Positions 17,707-25,555 of a stretch of 45,317 nt of DNA are shown here, in pieces (the first letter of the stretch is position 1; each line of letters starts with the position of its first letter). This DNA is from Tardiphaga sp. (GTDB lineage: Bacteria > Pseudomonadota > Alphaproteobacteria > Rhizobiales > Xanthobacteraceae). The position numbers were made by a program, and so were the translations under genes. Where the stretch lies: assembly GCA_014377915.1 (NCBI GenBank), contig JACMOT010000295.1, forward strand, positions 1 to 45,317, given 5' to 3'. The notes beneath the pieces are model-generated. The model had not been told where the DNA came from. It searched no databases and saw only the letters and a list, made by a program, of their open reading frames with translations.

Positions 17707-20037
17707 TTACTCCGCCGCTTGCAGTCCTGGCTTCACCGCCACCGGCGGGTCAAACGCTTGGATGGGCGGCAGGTTGCCGGTGAATTTCTCCACCTGCACC
17801 GTCGTGAGCTGCCCGGTGCAGCCCTGCGCGAGGCGGGAGGTGCCGACGTCGCGCGTCAGCACATTGGGATTGCCATGCACGCACAGCGGCATGTCATCCT
17901 CGGCGTCCTGCGGATCGTACCAGGCGCCGGTTGGCAGTTGGATCACGCCGGCCATTACGTCTTCGGTCACGGCAATGGCGGCGAGGCAGGCGCCGCGGGC
18001 GTTGAACAGTTTTGCGATATCGCCGTCCGCGATGTCGCGCGCCGCGGCGTCGGTGGGATGCATGCGCGCGACTTCGCGGCCACGGCGCTTTTCCGCGGCG
18101 CTGTGGCCGCCGAAATCGAACTGGCTGTGCAGCCGGCTGGCCGGCTGGTTGGCGACCAGCTGCAGCGGATTGGCGTCGTCGACGACGTCGACCGGCGGCA
18201 GCCAGACCGGATGGCCGGGACAATCGGCATAGCCGAAGCCGGCGATCCGCTCCGAATAGATCTCGATCCGGCCGCTCGCGGTCGGCAGCGGCTTACCCGC
18301 GGGATCGTCGCGAAAGGCGCGGATACTGCCGCCATCGATCGGCAACTGCGGCAGGGTGATCTCACCGCGTTCCCAGAATGTGTCGAAGTCCGGGGCGTCA
18401 AAACCCTTGGCAGCCAACGCATCCTGCGTCGTCTGGTAGAGAAAGCGCAGCCACTGTTGCGTGGTGCGCCCCTCGGTGAAAGCCTCGGCACAGCCCATGC
18501 GTTCGGCGAGGTCGCTGAAAATTTCGTAGTCGTCGCGCGCCTCGCCAAACGGTTCGGCGAGGCGATGCATCGCGATCATCAACGGGTCGGTCGGCGCGCC
18601 GCCGATATCCTCCCGCTCCAGCGTCATCGTGCAGGGCAGCACGATGTCGGCATGGCGCGCGGTGGCGGTCCACGCGATCTCGTGCACCACCAGCGTGTCG
18701 ACCTCGGCAAAGGCGCGGCGCAGCCGGTTGAGATCCTGATGGTGGTGGAACGGGTTACCGCCGGCCCAGTATACCAGCTTGATGTCCGGATAGGTCATGC
18801 GCTCGCCATTGTAGTCGAACGGCGCTCCGGGATTCAGCAGCATGTCGCTGACGCGCGCGACCGGAATGAATTCGCTGACATTGTTCCTGAGCTGGTTAAA
18901 CGCCGCGATCGGCACCGCATTGTGGCGGCGGCCGTAATTGGCAATGGCGCCGAGCGCGTAGGAGTAGCCGCCGCCCGGCAGGCCGTGCTGGCCGAGCATT
19001 GCGGCGAGAACCGACGCCATCCACACCGGCTGCTCGCCGTGTTCGGCGCGCTGCAGCGAATGCGCCACCGTCACCAGCACGCGCCGGCCGGGCAGGCGTC
19101 GTGCCATCGCCAGCATCTCGTCGTCCTTGAGACCGGTGATCGGAGCGGCCCAGGCGGCATCCTTCGGCTGGCCGTCGCCGCGGCCCATCAGGTAGTCTTC
19201 GAAGGTCGCCCAGCCCGAGCAATGGCTGTCGAGGAAAGTGCGATCATGCGCGTTGTCCATCACCAGCGTATGCGCCAGCGCCAGCATCATCGCGGTGTCG
19301 GTACCGGGCCGGATCGGTAACCACTCCTTGTTCACTTCGTCGGGCAGGTCGGTCTTCAGCGGGCCGATCAGCACCAGCTCGCAGCCGCGCTGGCTCGCGG
19401 CGATCATATCGCCGTGTTCGGTGTGACGGCTGATGCCGCCGGAGGCGACGCGGGAATTCTTGGTGTTCATGCCGCCGAAAGCGAGGATGACATCGGTGTA
19501 TTGGACGATATCTTCCCAGGCGACGTTCTTGCGCGAGACGTCATCGTAATTGCCGAGGATGTGCGGCAGGATCACCATCGAGGCGCCGGCCGAGTAGCTG
19601 TTGACCGAACGCACATAGCCGCCCAGCGCGGCGTTGAGAAAGCGATGCAACTGGCTCTGGGCGTGGTGAAAACGGCCCGCGCTCGACCAGCCATAGGAGC
19701 CGCCATAGACGGCCCTGGCGCCGTGCTTGTCGGTGACCCGCTTCAACTCGCCGGCGAGCAGGTCGAGCACTTCGTCCCATTCCATCTCGACGAATTCATC
19801 ACGGCCTCGGCGGGTGTCCTTGCCGGGGCCGTTTTCGAGCCAGCCCCGTCGAACCATCGGCCTGGCGATGCGGGCCTTATGACGCAGCGCCTCAGGAAAG
19901 TTCTGGATGATCGGATTCGGATCGGGATCGATCGGATGCGGGACGATGACAAGCCTGTCGTCCTTCCACGCGCCGGAGAACGCGCCCCAGTGCGAAGAGT
20001 GCGGCTTGGCCGGGCTGTCCTTCATCCGATCGGTCAT
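17707..20037 (-). CDS. bisC: Molybdopterin oxidoreductase, biotin/methionine sulfoxide reductase type
   Basis: A 776-residue member of the DMSO-reductase family, the same length as E. coli BisC. It lacks an N-terminal 4Fe-4S cysteine motif and a twin-arginine signal, so it is a cytoplasmic single-subunit type. The active-site landmarks of the Ser-ligated group are present: GGSYGWSSAGR with Trp117, and SYSAGAS with the likely Mo ligand Ser149. Further on come WAGGNPFHHHQDLNRL and the C-terminal pterin-binding domain. Such enzymes reduce S- or N-oxides; TMAO reductase-like activity cannot be excluded. Its start is 24 bases after the stop of the decarboxylase gene, so the two form an operon. Confidence 0.88.
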   Translation of the reverse strand: MTDRMKDSPAKPHSSHWGAFSGAWKDDRLVIVPHPIDPDPNPIIQNFPEALRHKARIARPMVRRGWLENGPGKDTRRGRDEFVEMEWDEVLDLLAGELKRVTDKHGARAVYGGSYGWSSAGRFHHAQSQLHRFLNAALGGYVRSVNSYSAGASMVILPHILGNYDDVSRKNVAWEDIVQYTDVILAFGGMNTKNSRVASGGISRHTEHGDMIAASQRGCELVLIGPLKTDLPDEVNKEWLPIRPGTDTAMMLALAHTLVMDNAHDRTFLDSHCSGWATFEDYLMGRGDGQPKDAAWAAPITGLKDDEMLAMARRLPGRRVLVTVAHSLQRAEHGEQPVWMASVLAAMLGQHGLPGGGYSYALGAIANYGRRHNAVPIAAFNQLRNNVSEFIPVARVSDMLLNPGAPFDYNGERMTYPDIKLVYWAGGNPFHHHQDLNRLRRAFAEVDTLVVHEIAWTATARHADIVLPCTMTLEREDIGGAPTDPLMIAMHRLAEPFGEARDDYEIFSDLAERMGCAEAFTEGRTTQQWLRFLYQTTQDALAAKGFDAPDFDTFWERGEITLPQLPIDGGSIRAFRDDPAGKPLPTASGRIEIYSERIAGFGYADCPGHPVWLPPVDVVDDANPLQLVANQPASRLHSQFDFGGHSAAEKRRGREVARMHPTDAAARDIADGDIAKLFNARGACLAAIAVTEDVMAGVIQLPTGAWYDPQDAEDDMPLCVHGNPNVLTRDVGTSRLAQGCTGQLTTVQVEKFTGNLPPIQAFDPPVAVKPGLQAAE

Positions 20038-20061
20038 GCGTGGTCCTATCGCGTTGTCACA

Positions 20062-21687
20062 TCAGTGCTTTTGTCCATAAAGCACCGGCACGGCCGAGTC
20101 GACGATCACCTCGACAAGGCTCGCACCATTATAGCTCAGGCCGCGCGACAGCGCTGCCGCAAGATCGGACGCCTTGCTCACCCGGACGGCATCGCAGCCC
20201 ATCCCCTCGGCCAGTTTGACAAAGTCGAGGCCGGGCAGGTCGAGGCCGGGCACGTTGCGTACCTGCATCACCTGGCTGAACGAGCGCATCGCGCCGTAGC
20301 CGGCATTGTTGATCACGACCACCGTCAACGGCAGCTTGCGCTGTGCGGCGGTCCATAGCGCCTGGATCGAATACATCGCCGAGCCGTCGCCGATCAGGCA
20401 CACGGTGCGCTGCTCCGGATGCGCCAGCGCCATCCCGACCGAGGCGGGCAGCGAATGGCCGAGGCCGCCGGAGGACATGGTGTAAAAGCTGTTGGCGCCG
20501 CGCATCGGCATGAATTTTTGCATGGCCGGCCGATGCGAGGGGGCTTCTTCCACCAGGATCGCATCCGCGGGCATGGCTTTTGACAGGCTATGCAGCAGGT
20601 AGTCGACCGGGATCGGATCGCTGGCGACAGGCGGCGGCGGCAGGATCCGCCCGGGCGCGGCGCTGCGCTGGGTCGCGGGCAGCAGTTCCAATAGCAGCAT
20701 TAGCGCCGCCTTCATGGTGGCGATGATGCTGGTACCGACCGGCGCCACCGCGGCCGAGTCGGCATCGTCGGTGATCTGGAAGATGGTGGTGTCACCGTCG
20801 AAGATCGCCGCATGGCCCTCGACATGGAAGGTAAACACCGGCGCGCCGATCACGACGACCAGGTCATAATCGCGCAGCGCATCGGACAGTTGCGCCGGCG
20901 AGGCGTGCAGGAAGCCCGCGAATTGCGGATGCCGCTCCGGAAAGCTGCAGCGTGCCGAGAACGGGCTGACCCACACTGCGGCCTTGGTCTTCTCCGCCAA
21001 CTGCACCATCAGCTCGACTGCCTGCGCGCGGTCGATCCCGGGGCCGACGATCAGTGCCGGCTTCCGGCTTTTGCTTAGCGCCGCAACGAGTTCTTGCATG
21101 GCTTTGATATCAGGACCGATTTCGCGGCTGACCTGACGCGCCGCGACAGCCTGCGCCGGATGATTCCAGTCGTCGACCGGCACCGAGACAAAGGTCGGGC
21201 CGCGGGGGGGCTGCATCGCCACATAATAGGCCCGCGCGATGGCCGCGGGAACATCCTCGGCGCGCGCCGGTTCTACGCTGTATTTGACATAGGGCCGCGG
21301 GAATTCCGAGGCGCGCTCGGCGTAGAGAAAGGCCTGCAACGGCAGGATACTGCGCGCCTGCTGGCCGGCGGTGATCACCATCGGGGTCTGGTTGCGATGC
21401 GCGGTATAGATGTTGCCGAGCGCATGTCCGACGCCGGCGGCGGAGTGCAGGTTGACGAAGGCCGCGTTGCGCGTCGCTTGCGCATAGCCATCGGCCATGC
21501 CGATCACCGAGGCCTCCTGCAGGCCGAGGACGTAGTCGATGTCGTCGGGCCAGTCCGAGAGGAACGGCAGCTCGGTGGAGCCGGGATTGCCAAACACTTT
21601 CCTGATGCCGAACGCGCGGATCAAATCCAGCGTGGCGTCCTTGACGGTGATGGCTTTCGGGATGGTTGTTGCTTTGTCGCGGGCCAA
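20062..21687 (-). CDS. mdlC: ThDP-dependent decarboxylase, benzoylformate decarboxylase type
   Basis: A 541-residue ThDP enzyme whose active-site residues match benzoylformate decarboxylase (phenylglyoxylate to benzaldehyde and CO2). NPGSTELPF holds the Ser equivalent of S26 of the Pseudomonas enzyme. LQEAS holds the ThDP-activating Glu, NLHSAAG the H70 equivalent, and APVFTFH a His where H281 lies. The ThDP/Mg site is GDGSAMYSIQ...NNAGYG. Other 2-oxoacid decarboxylases remain possible. A TTG at 21687 is preferred as start because GAGGAA lies seven bases upstream, while the longer frame has no ribosome site. First gene of a pair with the molybdoenzyme. Confidence 0.82.
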   Translation of the reverse strand: MARDKATTIPKAITVKDATLDLIRAFGIRKVFGNPGSTELPFLSDWPDDIDYVLGLQEASVIGMADGYAQATRNAAFVNLHSAAGVGHALGNIYTAHRNQTPMVITAGQQARSILPLQAFLYAERASEFPRPYVKYSVEPARAEDVPAAIARAYYVAMQPPRGPTFVSVPVDDWNHPAQAVAARQVSREIGPDIKAMQELVAALSKSRKPALIVGPGIDRAQAVELMVQLAEKTKAAVWVSPFSARCSFPERHPQFAGFLHASPAQLSDALRDYDLVVVIGAPVFTFHVEGHAAIFDGDTTIFQITDDADSAAVAPVGTSIIATMKAALMLLLELLPATQRSAAPGRILPPPPVASDPIPVDYLLHSLSKAMPADAILVEEAPSHRPAMQKFMPMRGANSFYTMSSGGLGHSLPASVGMALAHPEQRTVCLIGDGSAMYSIQALWTAAQRKLPLTVVVINNAGYGAMRSFSQVMQVRNVPGLDLPGLDFVKLAEGMGCDAVRVSKASDLAAALSRGLSYNGASLVEVIVDSAVPVLYGQKH

Positions 21688-21729
21688 GATTGTTTCCTCA
21701 CCAGGCGGCGTTGAAATCGCCGCGATTGC

Positions 21730-21743
21730 CCTGATCAATCAGG
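21730..21743. promoter_or_regulatory. Possible operator palindrome upstream of mdlC
   Basis: CCTGAT-CA-ATCAGG is a perfect 6-bp inverted repeat with a two-base centre, about 43 bases before the decarboxylase start codon. Position and symmetry suit a dimeric regulator, but no regulator gene lies beside it and a chance palindrome is possible. Confidence 0.25.
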
Positions 21744-21885
21744 GGAAAGGTGGGGAAGTCAACTATCGGACAGGGAACGTTCAGAGGTCATCGGCGGTCG
21801 CCGAGCATGCGCCCCCGTCTCATGCTCGCTCGTATGGTTGTGTCCCCCAGGGGCGGGGAAAGGTGAAGATCAGAGCAGCGCTCGA

Positions 21886-22254
21886 TCAGCGAGTCCGCGT
21901 CCAGTCGGTACTCTTGCAGATCACACCGCCGAGGATGCAGCCGCGCGTGGTCATGCGGTCGCCGTTGACGACGATAGTCGCGGAATAGCTCTTGCCGGTC
22001 TTTGGGTCGAGCACGGCGCCCTTCAACTCATCGCCCGATGATTTGACGTCGAATTCGAGCCGCTCGCCGACTTTCTCGTCCTGCACGCCGGGCTTGATGT
22101 AGGTGTTGGTCATGCAGATCACCGTGCCGCATGGCGCCACCTTGACCCGCGCGATGCCGTCGCCGCGTTCCCACGCGCCCATCATGCTGCCTTCGGCGTG
22201 CGTCGCCGAAGCGGCGAGCAGCAGAGTCAGGACCAGCGTGGCGCGTGCGATCAC
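21886..22254 (-). CDS. DUF2147 exported protein
   Basis: A 122-residue protein with a signal peptide (hydrophobic about 5-18, then Thr-His-Ala) and a DUF2147 domain. Diagnostic features are GAWERGDGIARVKVAPCG near the start, LDPKTGKSYSATI, and the closing GCILGGVICKSTDW with conserved cysteines. DUF2147 proteins are small periplasmic proteins of unknown function. The GTG start overlaps the stop of the hydratase gene (GTGA), so it is translationally coupled to it. An upstream extension in the same frame lies inside the hydratase gene and is not used. Confidence 0.8.
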   Translation of the reverse strand: MIARATLVLTLLLAASATHAEGSMMGAWERGDGIARVKVAPCGTVICMTNTYIKPGVQDEKVGERLEFDVKSSGDELKGAVLDPKTGKSYSATIVVNGDRMTTRGCILGGVICKSTDWTRTR

Positions 22255-23105
22255 CAAGTAGCGGTACCCTTCATGGTCGGGGCGCCCGCGGCGTTGGCGG
22301 TCCATACCTCATAGCCGCCGTCGGCGGCCGGATTGGCATTGACGGAAAATTCCGCGCCATCGAACAGGGGTTGCACGCCGCGGTAGCTGAATTTGGCGGG
22401 CGCTTTGCCGTCATGCAGCCTGGCGGCGAATTCGATCAGCAGCGCGGCCTGCATCGGGCCGTGAAACACCAGGCCCGGGTAGAATTCGACCTTGGTGACA
22501 TAGTCGCGGTCGTAATGGATGCGGTGGCCGTTGAAGGTCAGCGCGGAATAGCGGAACAACAGCACCGGATCAGCAAAATGCGTTTCGCGATGCGCGGCCG
22601 CCGCCACGTCCTTCGGCGCGGCGACCGCCGGGGCCATGTCGGTCGGCATGTCGCGGTAGACGATATCCTGGCGCTCGCGAATGGCGAGGCCGCGCGGCGT
22701 GGTGATGAGGTGTTCGACGGAGACGAAGCACAGCGCGCCGGTGGAGCCGGTCTTCAGCGTGACGTCGAGGATTTTCGAGGAGCGCGTGACCTCGTCACCG
22801 ACCCGAAGCGTGTCGAGAAATTCAAGCTGGCCGCCGGCCCACATCCGGCGCGGCAACGGCACCGGCGGCAGGAAGCCGCCGCGGGCGGGATGCCCGTCCG
22901 AGCCGAGCTGGTCGGCGGGCGCGACCGGCTGCGCCAGGCACCAATGCGTGGTGAAGGGCGCGGCATCGCCGGGAGCGGGCATGCCGATGTCGAGGAACAG
23001 CGTGGCGCGCAATCCCTTCACCAGCTGGGCGGTGACGACGTCCGTGGCCTGGTCGGTGCGACCGATCCAGCTACGCAGGTGATCGAGATCGAGTTTATCG
23101 GCCAT
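22251..23105 (-). CDS. FAS1-like (MaoC) acyl-CoA hydratase/dehydratase
   Basis: A 284-residue double hot-dog protein of the FAS1-like dehydratase group (MaoC N-terminal domain), the same class and length as mesaconyl-C4-CoA hydratase and itaconyl-CoA hydratase. The N-terminal half includes PLPRRMWAGGQLEF and VGDEVTRSSKI. The C-terminal half has LLFRYSALTFNGHRIHYDRDY, the hydratase motif with the Asn-His-IHYD catalytic segment. It adds water to an enoyl-CoA in the cytosol. ATG at 23105 has GGAG upstream, 10 bases past the stop of the CoA-transferase gene, so one operon. Confidence 0.88.
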   Translation of the reverse strand: MADKLDLDHLRSWIGRTDQATDVVTAQLVKGLRATLFLDIGMPAPGDAAPFTTHWCLAQPVAPADQLGSDGHPARGGFLPPVPLPRRMWAGGQLEFLDTLRVGDEVTRSSKILDVTLKTGSTGALCFVSVEHLITTPRGLAIRERQDIVYRDMPTDMAPAVAAPKDVAAAAHRETHFADPVLLFRYSALTFNGHRIHYDRDYVTKVEFYPGLVFHGPMQAALLIEFAARLHDGKAPAKFSYRGVQPLFDGAEFSVNANPAADGGYEVWTANAAGAPTMKGTATW

Positions 23106-23115
23106 GATGACTCCG

Positions 23116-24210
23116 TTAGCTCTGGACTTCGCCGATGGCGGGCACGGCGCCATAGCGGCGCGCGCCGTCCATGAAGATCGCGGCTGGCGCGGGGTAGGCG
23201 ACATCGCCGTTCGGTGTACCGACGGTAATGCGGCGCAGATGCGGATGTCCGGCGAGATCGGCCATCGTATTGACTTCGGCGAAGGCGATGTCGGCTTCGG
23301 TCAGGCGCCGCAGCAGCGCGTCACGCGACAGCGCGCCGAAAATGGCGCTGACGGTCTGGTCGGTGAAAGCGCGGTTGCGCACCCGCTCGACGCCATTCAC
23401 GAGGCGCGGATCGGCGGCAAGGTCAGCATTATCCAGCACCTTGGCGCACAGCACCTTCCATTCCCTTTCGCTCTGGATCGAGATCAGGATGTCCTTGCCG
23501 TCCATCGAGCGGAACACGCCATAAGGCGCGATCGAGGGATGCGCCAGGCCCATGCGCTTAGGGGGATTGCCAGCCTCGGCATTGAGCAGCGGCACAGTTA
23601 GCCAGTCAGCCATCACGTCGAACATCGAGATGCGGATGTCGGCGCCCTGGCCGGACACCGCGCGGCCGATCAGGGCCTCGAGGATGGCGGCGTGGGCGGT
23701 GGCGCCGGTGGCGACGTCGACGATCGAGACGCCGACCCGCGACGGGCCGTCCGGGCCGCCGGTGATCGAGGCCAGCCCGCTCTCGGCCTGGATCAGCAAA
23801 TCATAGGCCTTGCGGTGGGCGTAGGGGCCGTCGTCGCCATAGCCGGTGATGGTGCAGCAAATCAGCCGCGGATAGTCGGTCCGCAAACGCTCCAGCGTAA
23901 AGCCAAGCTTGTCCATCGAGCCGGGCTTCAGATTCTGGATCAGCACGTCGGCGGTGGCGATCAACTCCTCGAGGGCGCGGCGGCCTTCCGGGGTGGCGAG
24001 GTCGATCACCACCGAATCCTTGCCGCGGTTGAGCCAGACGAAATAGCTGCTCTGGCCCTTCGCCGCATGGTCATAGCCGCGGGCGAAATCGCCTTCGGGG
24101 CGCTCGACCTTGATGACATGCGCGCCGGCATCCGCCAGCCGCGAACTGCAGAACGGCGCGGCGACCGCCTGTTCGACGGCTACGACGGTCAGTCCCTTGA
24201 GCGGCAGCAT
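23116..24210 (-). CDS. CaiB/BaiF family CoA-transferase, possible itaconate/mesaconate type
   Basis: A 364-residue class III CoA-transferase. It begins LKGLTVVAVEQAVAAPFCSS, has DAGAHVIKVERPEGDFARGYD and NRGKDSVVIDL, and the likely aspartyl nucleophile in GVSIVDVATGA near residue 165. The short form and VDVATG signature are those of transferases found beside FAS1-like hydratases. With the hydratase and the upstream acyl-CoA dehydrogenase it resembles the core of the Pseudomonas itaconate operon, so itaconate or a related C5 dicarboxylate is a reasonable candidate substrate; this is inference. GGAG lies eight bases before the ATG. Confidence 0.88.
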   Translation of the reverse strand: MLPLKGLTVVAVEQAVAAPFCSSRLADAGAHVIKVERPEGDFARGYDHAAKGQSSYFVWLNRGKDSVVIDLATPEGRRALEELIATADVLIQNLKPGSMDKLGFTLERLRTDYPRLICCTITGYGDDGPYAHRKAYDLLIQAESGLASITGGPDGPSRVGVSIVDVATGATAHAAILEALIGRAVSGQGADIRISMFDVMADWLTVPLLNAEAGNPPKRMGLAHPSIAPYGVFRSMDGKDILISIQSEREWKVLCAKVLDNADLAADPRLVNGVERVRNRAFTDQTVSAIFGALSRDALLRRLTEADIAFAEVNTMADLAGHPHLRRITVGTPNGDVAYPAPAAIFMDGARRYGAVPAIGEVQS

Positions 24211-24232
24211 GAATGTTCTCCGGAGTATCGGT

Positions 24233-24327
24233 CGTCATTGCGAGGAGCCACTTGGCGACGAAGCAATCCAGTTTTTGCCGGGCTTGTGGCTCTGGATTGC
24301 CGCGTCGCTTCGCTCCTCGCAATGACG
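24233..24327. repeat. Palindromic intergenic element, family D
   Basis: Outer arms 24233-24247 and 24313-24327 (CGTCATTGCGAGGAG and its exact complement) and inner arms GCAATCCAG/CTGGATTGC (24263-24271, 24292-24300) make a nested cruciform of 95 bases. It lies between the acyl-CoA dehydrogenase gene and the CoA-transferase gene, both read leftwards. The CGTCATTGCGAGGAGC wording is a widely recurring palindromic motif in bacterial genomes, as I recall. Confidence 0.85.
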
Positions 24328-24351
24328 GGGAGGGGGCTGAGCCCCATTATA

Positions 24352-25524
24352 TCAATACGACCTGGGCATGCCGAGCACATGCTCGGCCACGTAGGACAGG
24401 ATCAGATTGGTGGAGATCGGCGCCACCTGATACAATCGCGTCTCGCGGAATTTGCGCTCGATGTCGTATTCCTCGGCAAAGCCAAAACCGCCAAAGGTCT
24501 GCACGCAGGCATTGGCCGCGTCCCACGAGGCGTCCGCCGCCAGCATCTTGGCCATGTTGGCTTCGGCGCCGCAGTCGAGACCCGCTTCATATTTGCGGGT
24601 GGCTTCCTTGACCATCAGATCGGCGGCGCGCATTGCCGCATAGGCCTTGGCGATCGGAAACTGGATGCCCTGGTTCTGGCCGATCGGGCGGCCGAACACG
24701 ACGCGCTCCTTGGCATAGGCCGACGCCTTGGCGATGAACCATTTGGCGTCACCGATGCATTCCGCGGCGATCAGGATGCGCTCGGCGTTCATGCCGGACA
24801 GGATGTAGCGAAAGCCCTTGCCCTCCTCGCCGATCAGATTGGCCGCGGGCACCTTGAGGTCGGTGAAGAACACCTCGGTGGTGGCGTGGTTCATCATGGT
24901 GCGGATCGGACGGATCTCGAGGCCGTTGCCCTTAGCCTCTTTCATGTCCACCAGGAATACCGACAGACCGTCGGTGCGCTTGGCCGACTGGTCTTTCGGC
25001 GTGGTGCGCGCCAGCAGCAGCATCAGGTCGGAATGTTCGGCGCGGCTGGTCCAGATCTTCTGGCCATTGACGATGTAGTCGCCATTCTCGTCCTTCCTCG
25101 CGAAGGTTTTCAGCGAGGTGGTATCGGTGCCCGAGGTCGGCTCGGTGACGCCAAAGGCCTGCAGCCGGACTTCACCGGTCGCGACCTTCGGCAGCCACTG
25201 CGCCTTCTGCGCATCGCTGCCATGCCGTAACACCGTGCCCATGGTGTACATCTGGGCGTGGCAACCGCCGCCATTGCCACCGGCGCGCTGAATCTCTTCC
25301 AGGATCGCCGCGGCGGCCGACAGTTTCAGGCCGGAGCCGCCATATTCCTCGGGGATCAGCACCGAGAGATATCCGGCTTGGGTCAGCGCATCGACAAAGG
25401 CGGAAGGGTAGGCACTCTCGCGGTCGAGCTTGCGCCAGTATTCACCGGGGAATTGGGCGCAGAGCTTGGCGACGGCGTCGCGGATGTCATGGAACTCGTC
25501 CTGTTCCGCGGCTTCGTTTTTCAT
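24352..25524 (-). CDS. Acyl-CoA dehydrogenase
   Basis: A 390-residue flavoenzyme that oxidises acyl-CoA to enoyl-CoA and passes electrons to ETF. Signatures are VTEPTSGTDTTSLKT (FAD-side motif), WTSRAEHSD, and QTFGGFGFAEEYDIER. The usual catalytic Glu of the C-terminal YEGT motif is absent; the matching stretch reads YQVAPISTNL. A Glu in GMNAERILIA sits where isovaleryl- and long-chain acyl-CoA dehydrogenases have their base. The ending HVLGMPRSY is, to my memory, typical of members beside itaconate-type genes. The P450 gene lies 31 bases upstream on the same strand. Confidence 0.93.
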   Translation of the reverse strand: MKNEAAEQDEFHDIRDAVAKLCAQFPGEYWRKLDRESAYPSAFVDALTQAGYLSVLIPEEYGGSGLKLSAAAAILEEIQRAGGNGGGCHAQMYTMGTVLRHGSDAQKAQWLPKVATGEVRLQAFGVTEPTSGTDTTSLKTFARKDENGDYIVNGQKIWTSRAEHSDLMLLLARTTPKDQSAKRTDGLSVFLVDMKEAKGNGLEIRPIRTMMNHATTEVFFTDLKVPAANLIGEEGKGFRYILSGMNAERILIAAECIGDAKWFIAKASAYAKERVVFGRPIGQNQGIQFPIAKAYAAMRAADLMVKEATRKYEAGLDCGAEANMAKMLAADASWDAANACVQTFGGFGFAEEYDIERKFRETRLYQVAPISTNLILSYVAEHVLGMPRSY

Positions 25525-25555
25525 CAGGGAAGTTACATTCTCTTAATCGGTGAAA

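Noticed and set aside
17662..19320. Long plus-strand open frame opposite the molybdoenzyme gene
   Set aside because: High GC content leaves antisense frames open. The frame has no protein motif, and the opposite strand shows clear active-site signatures.
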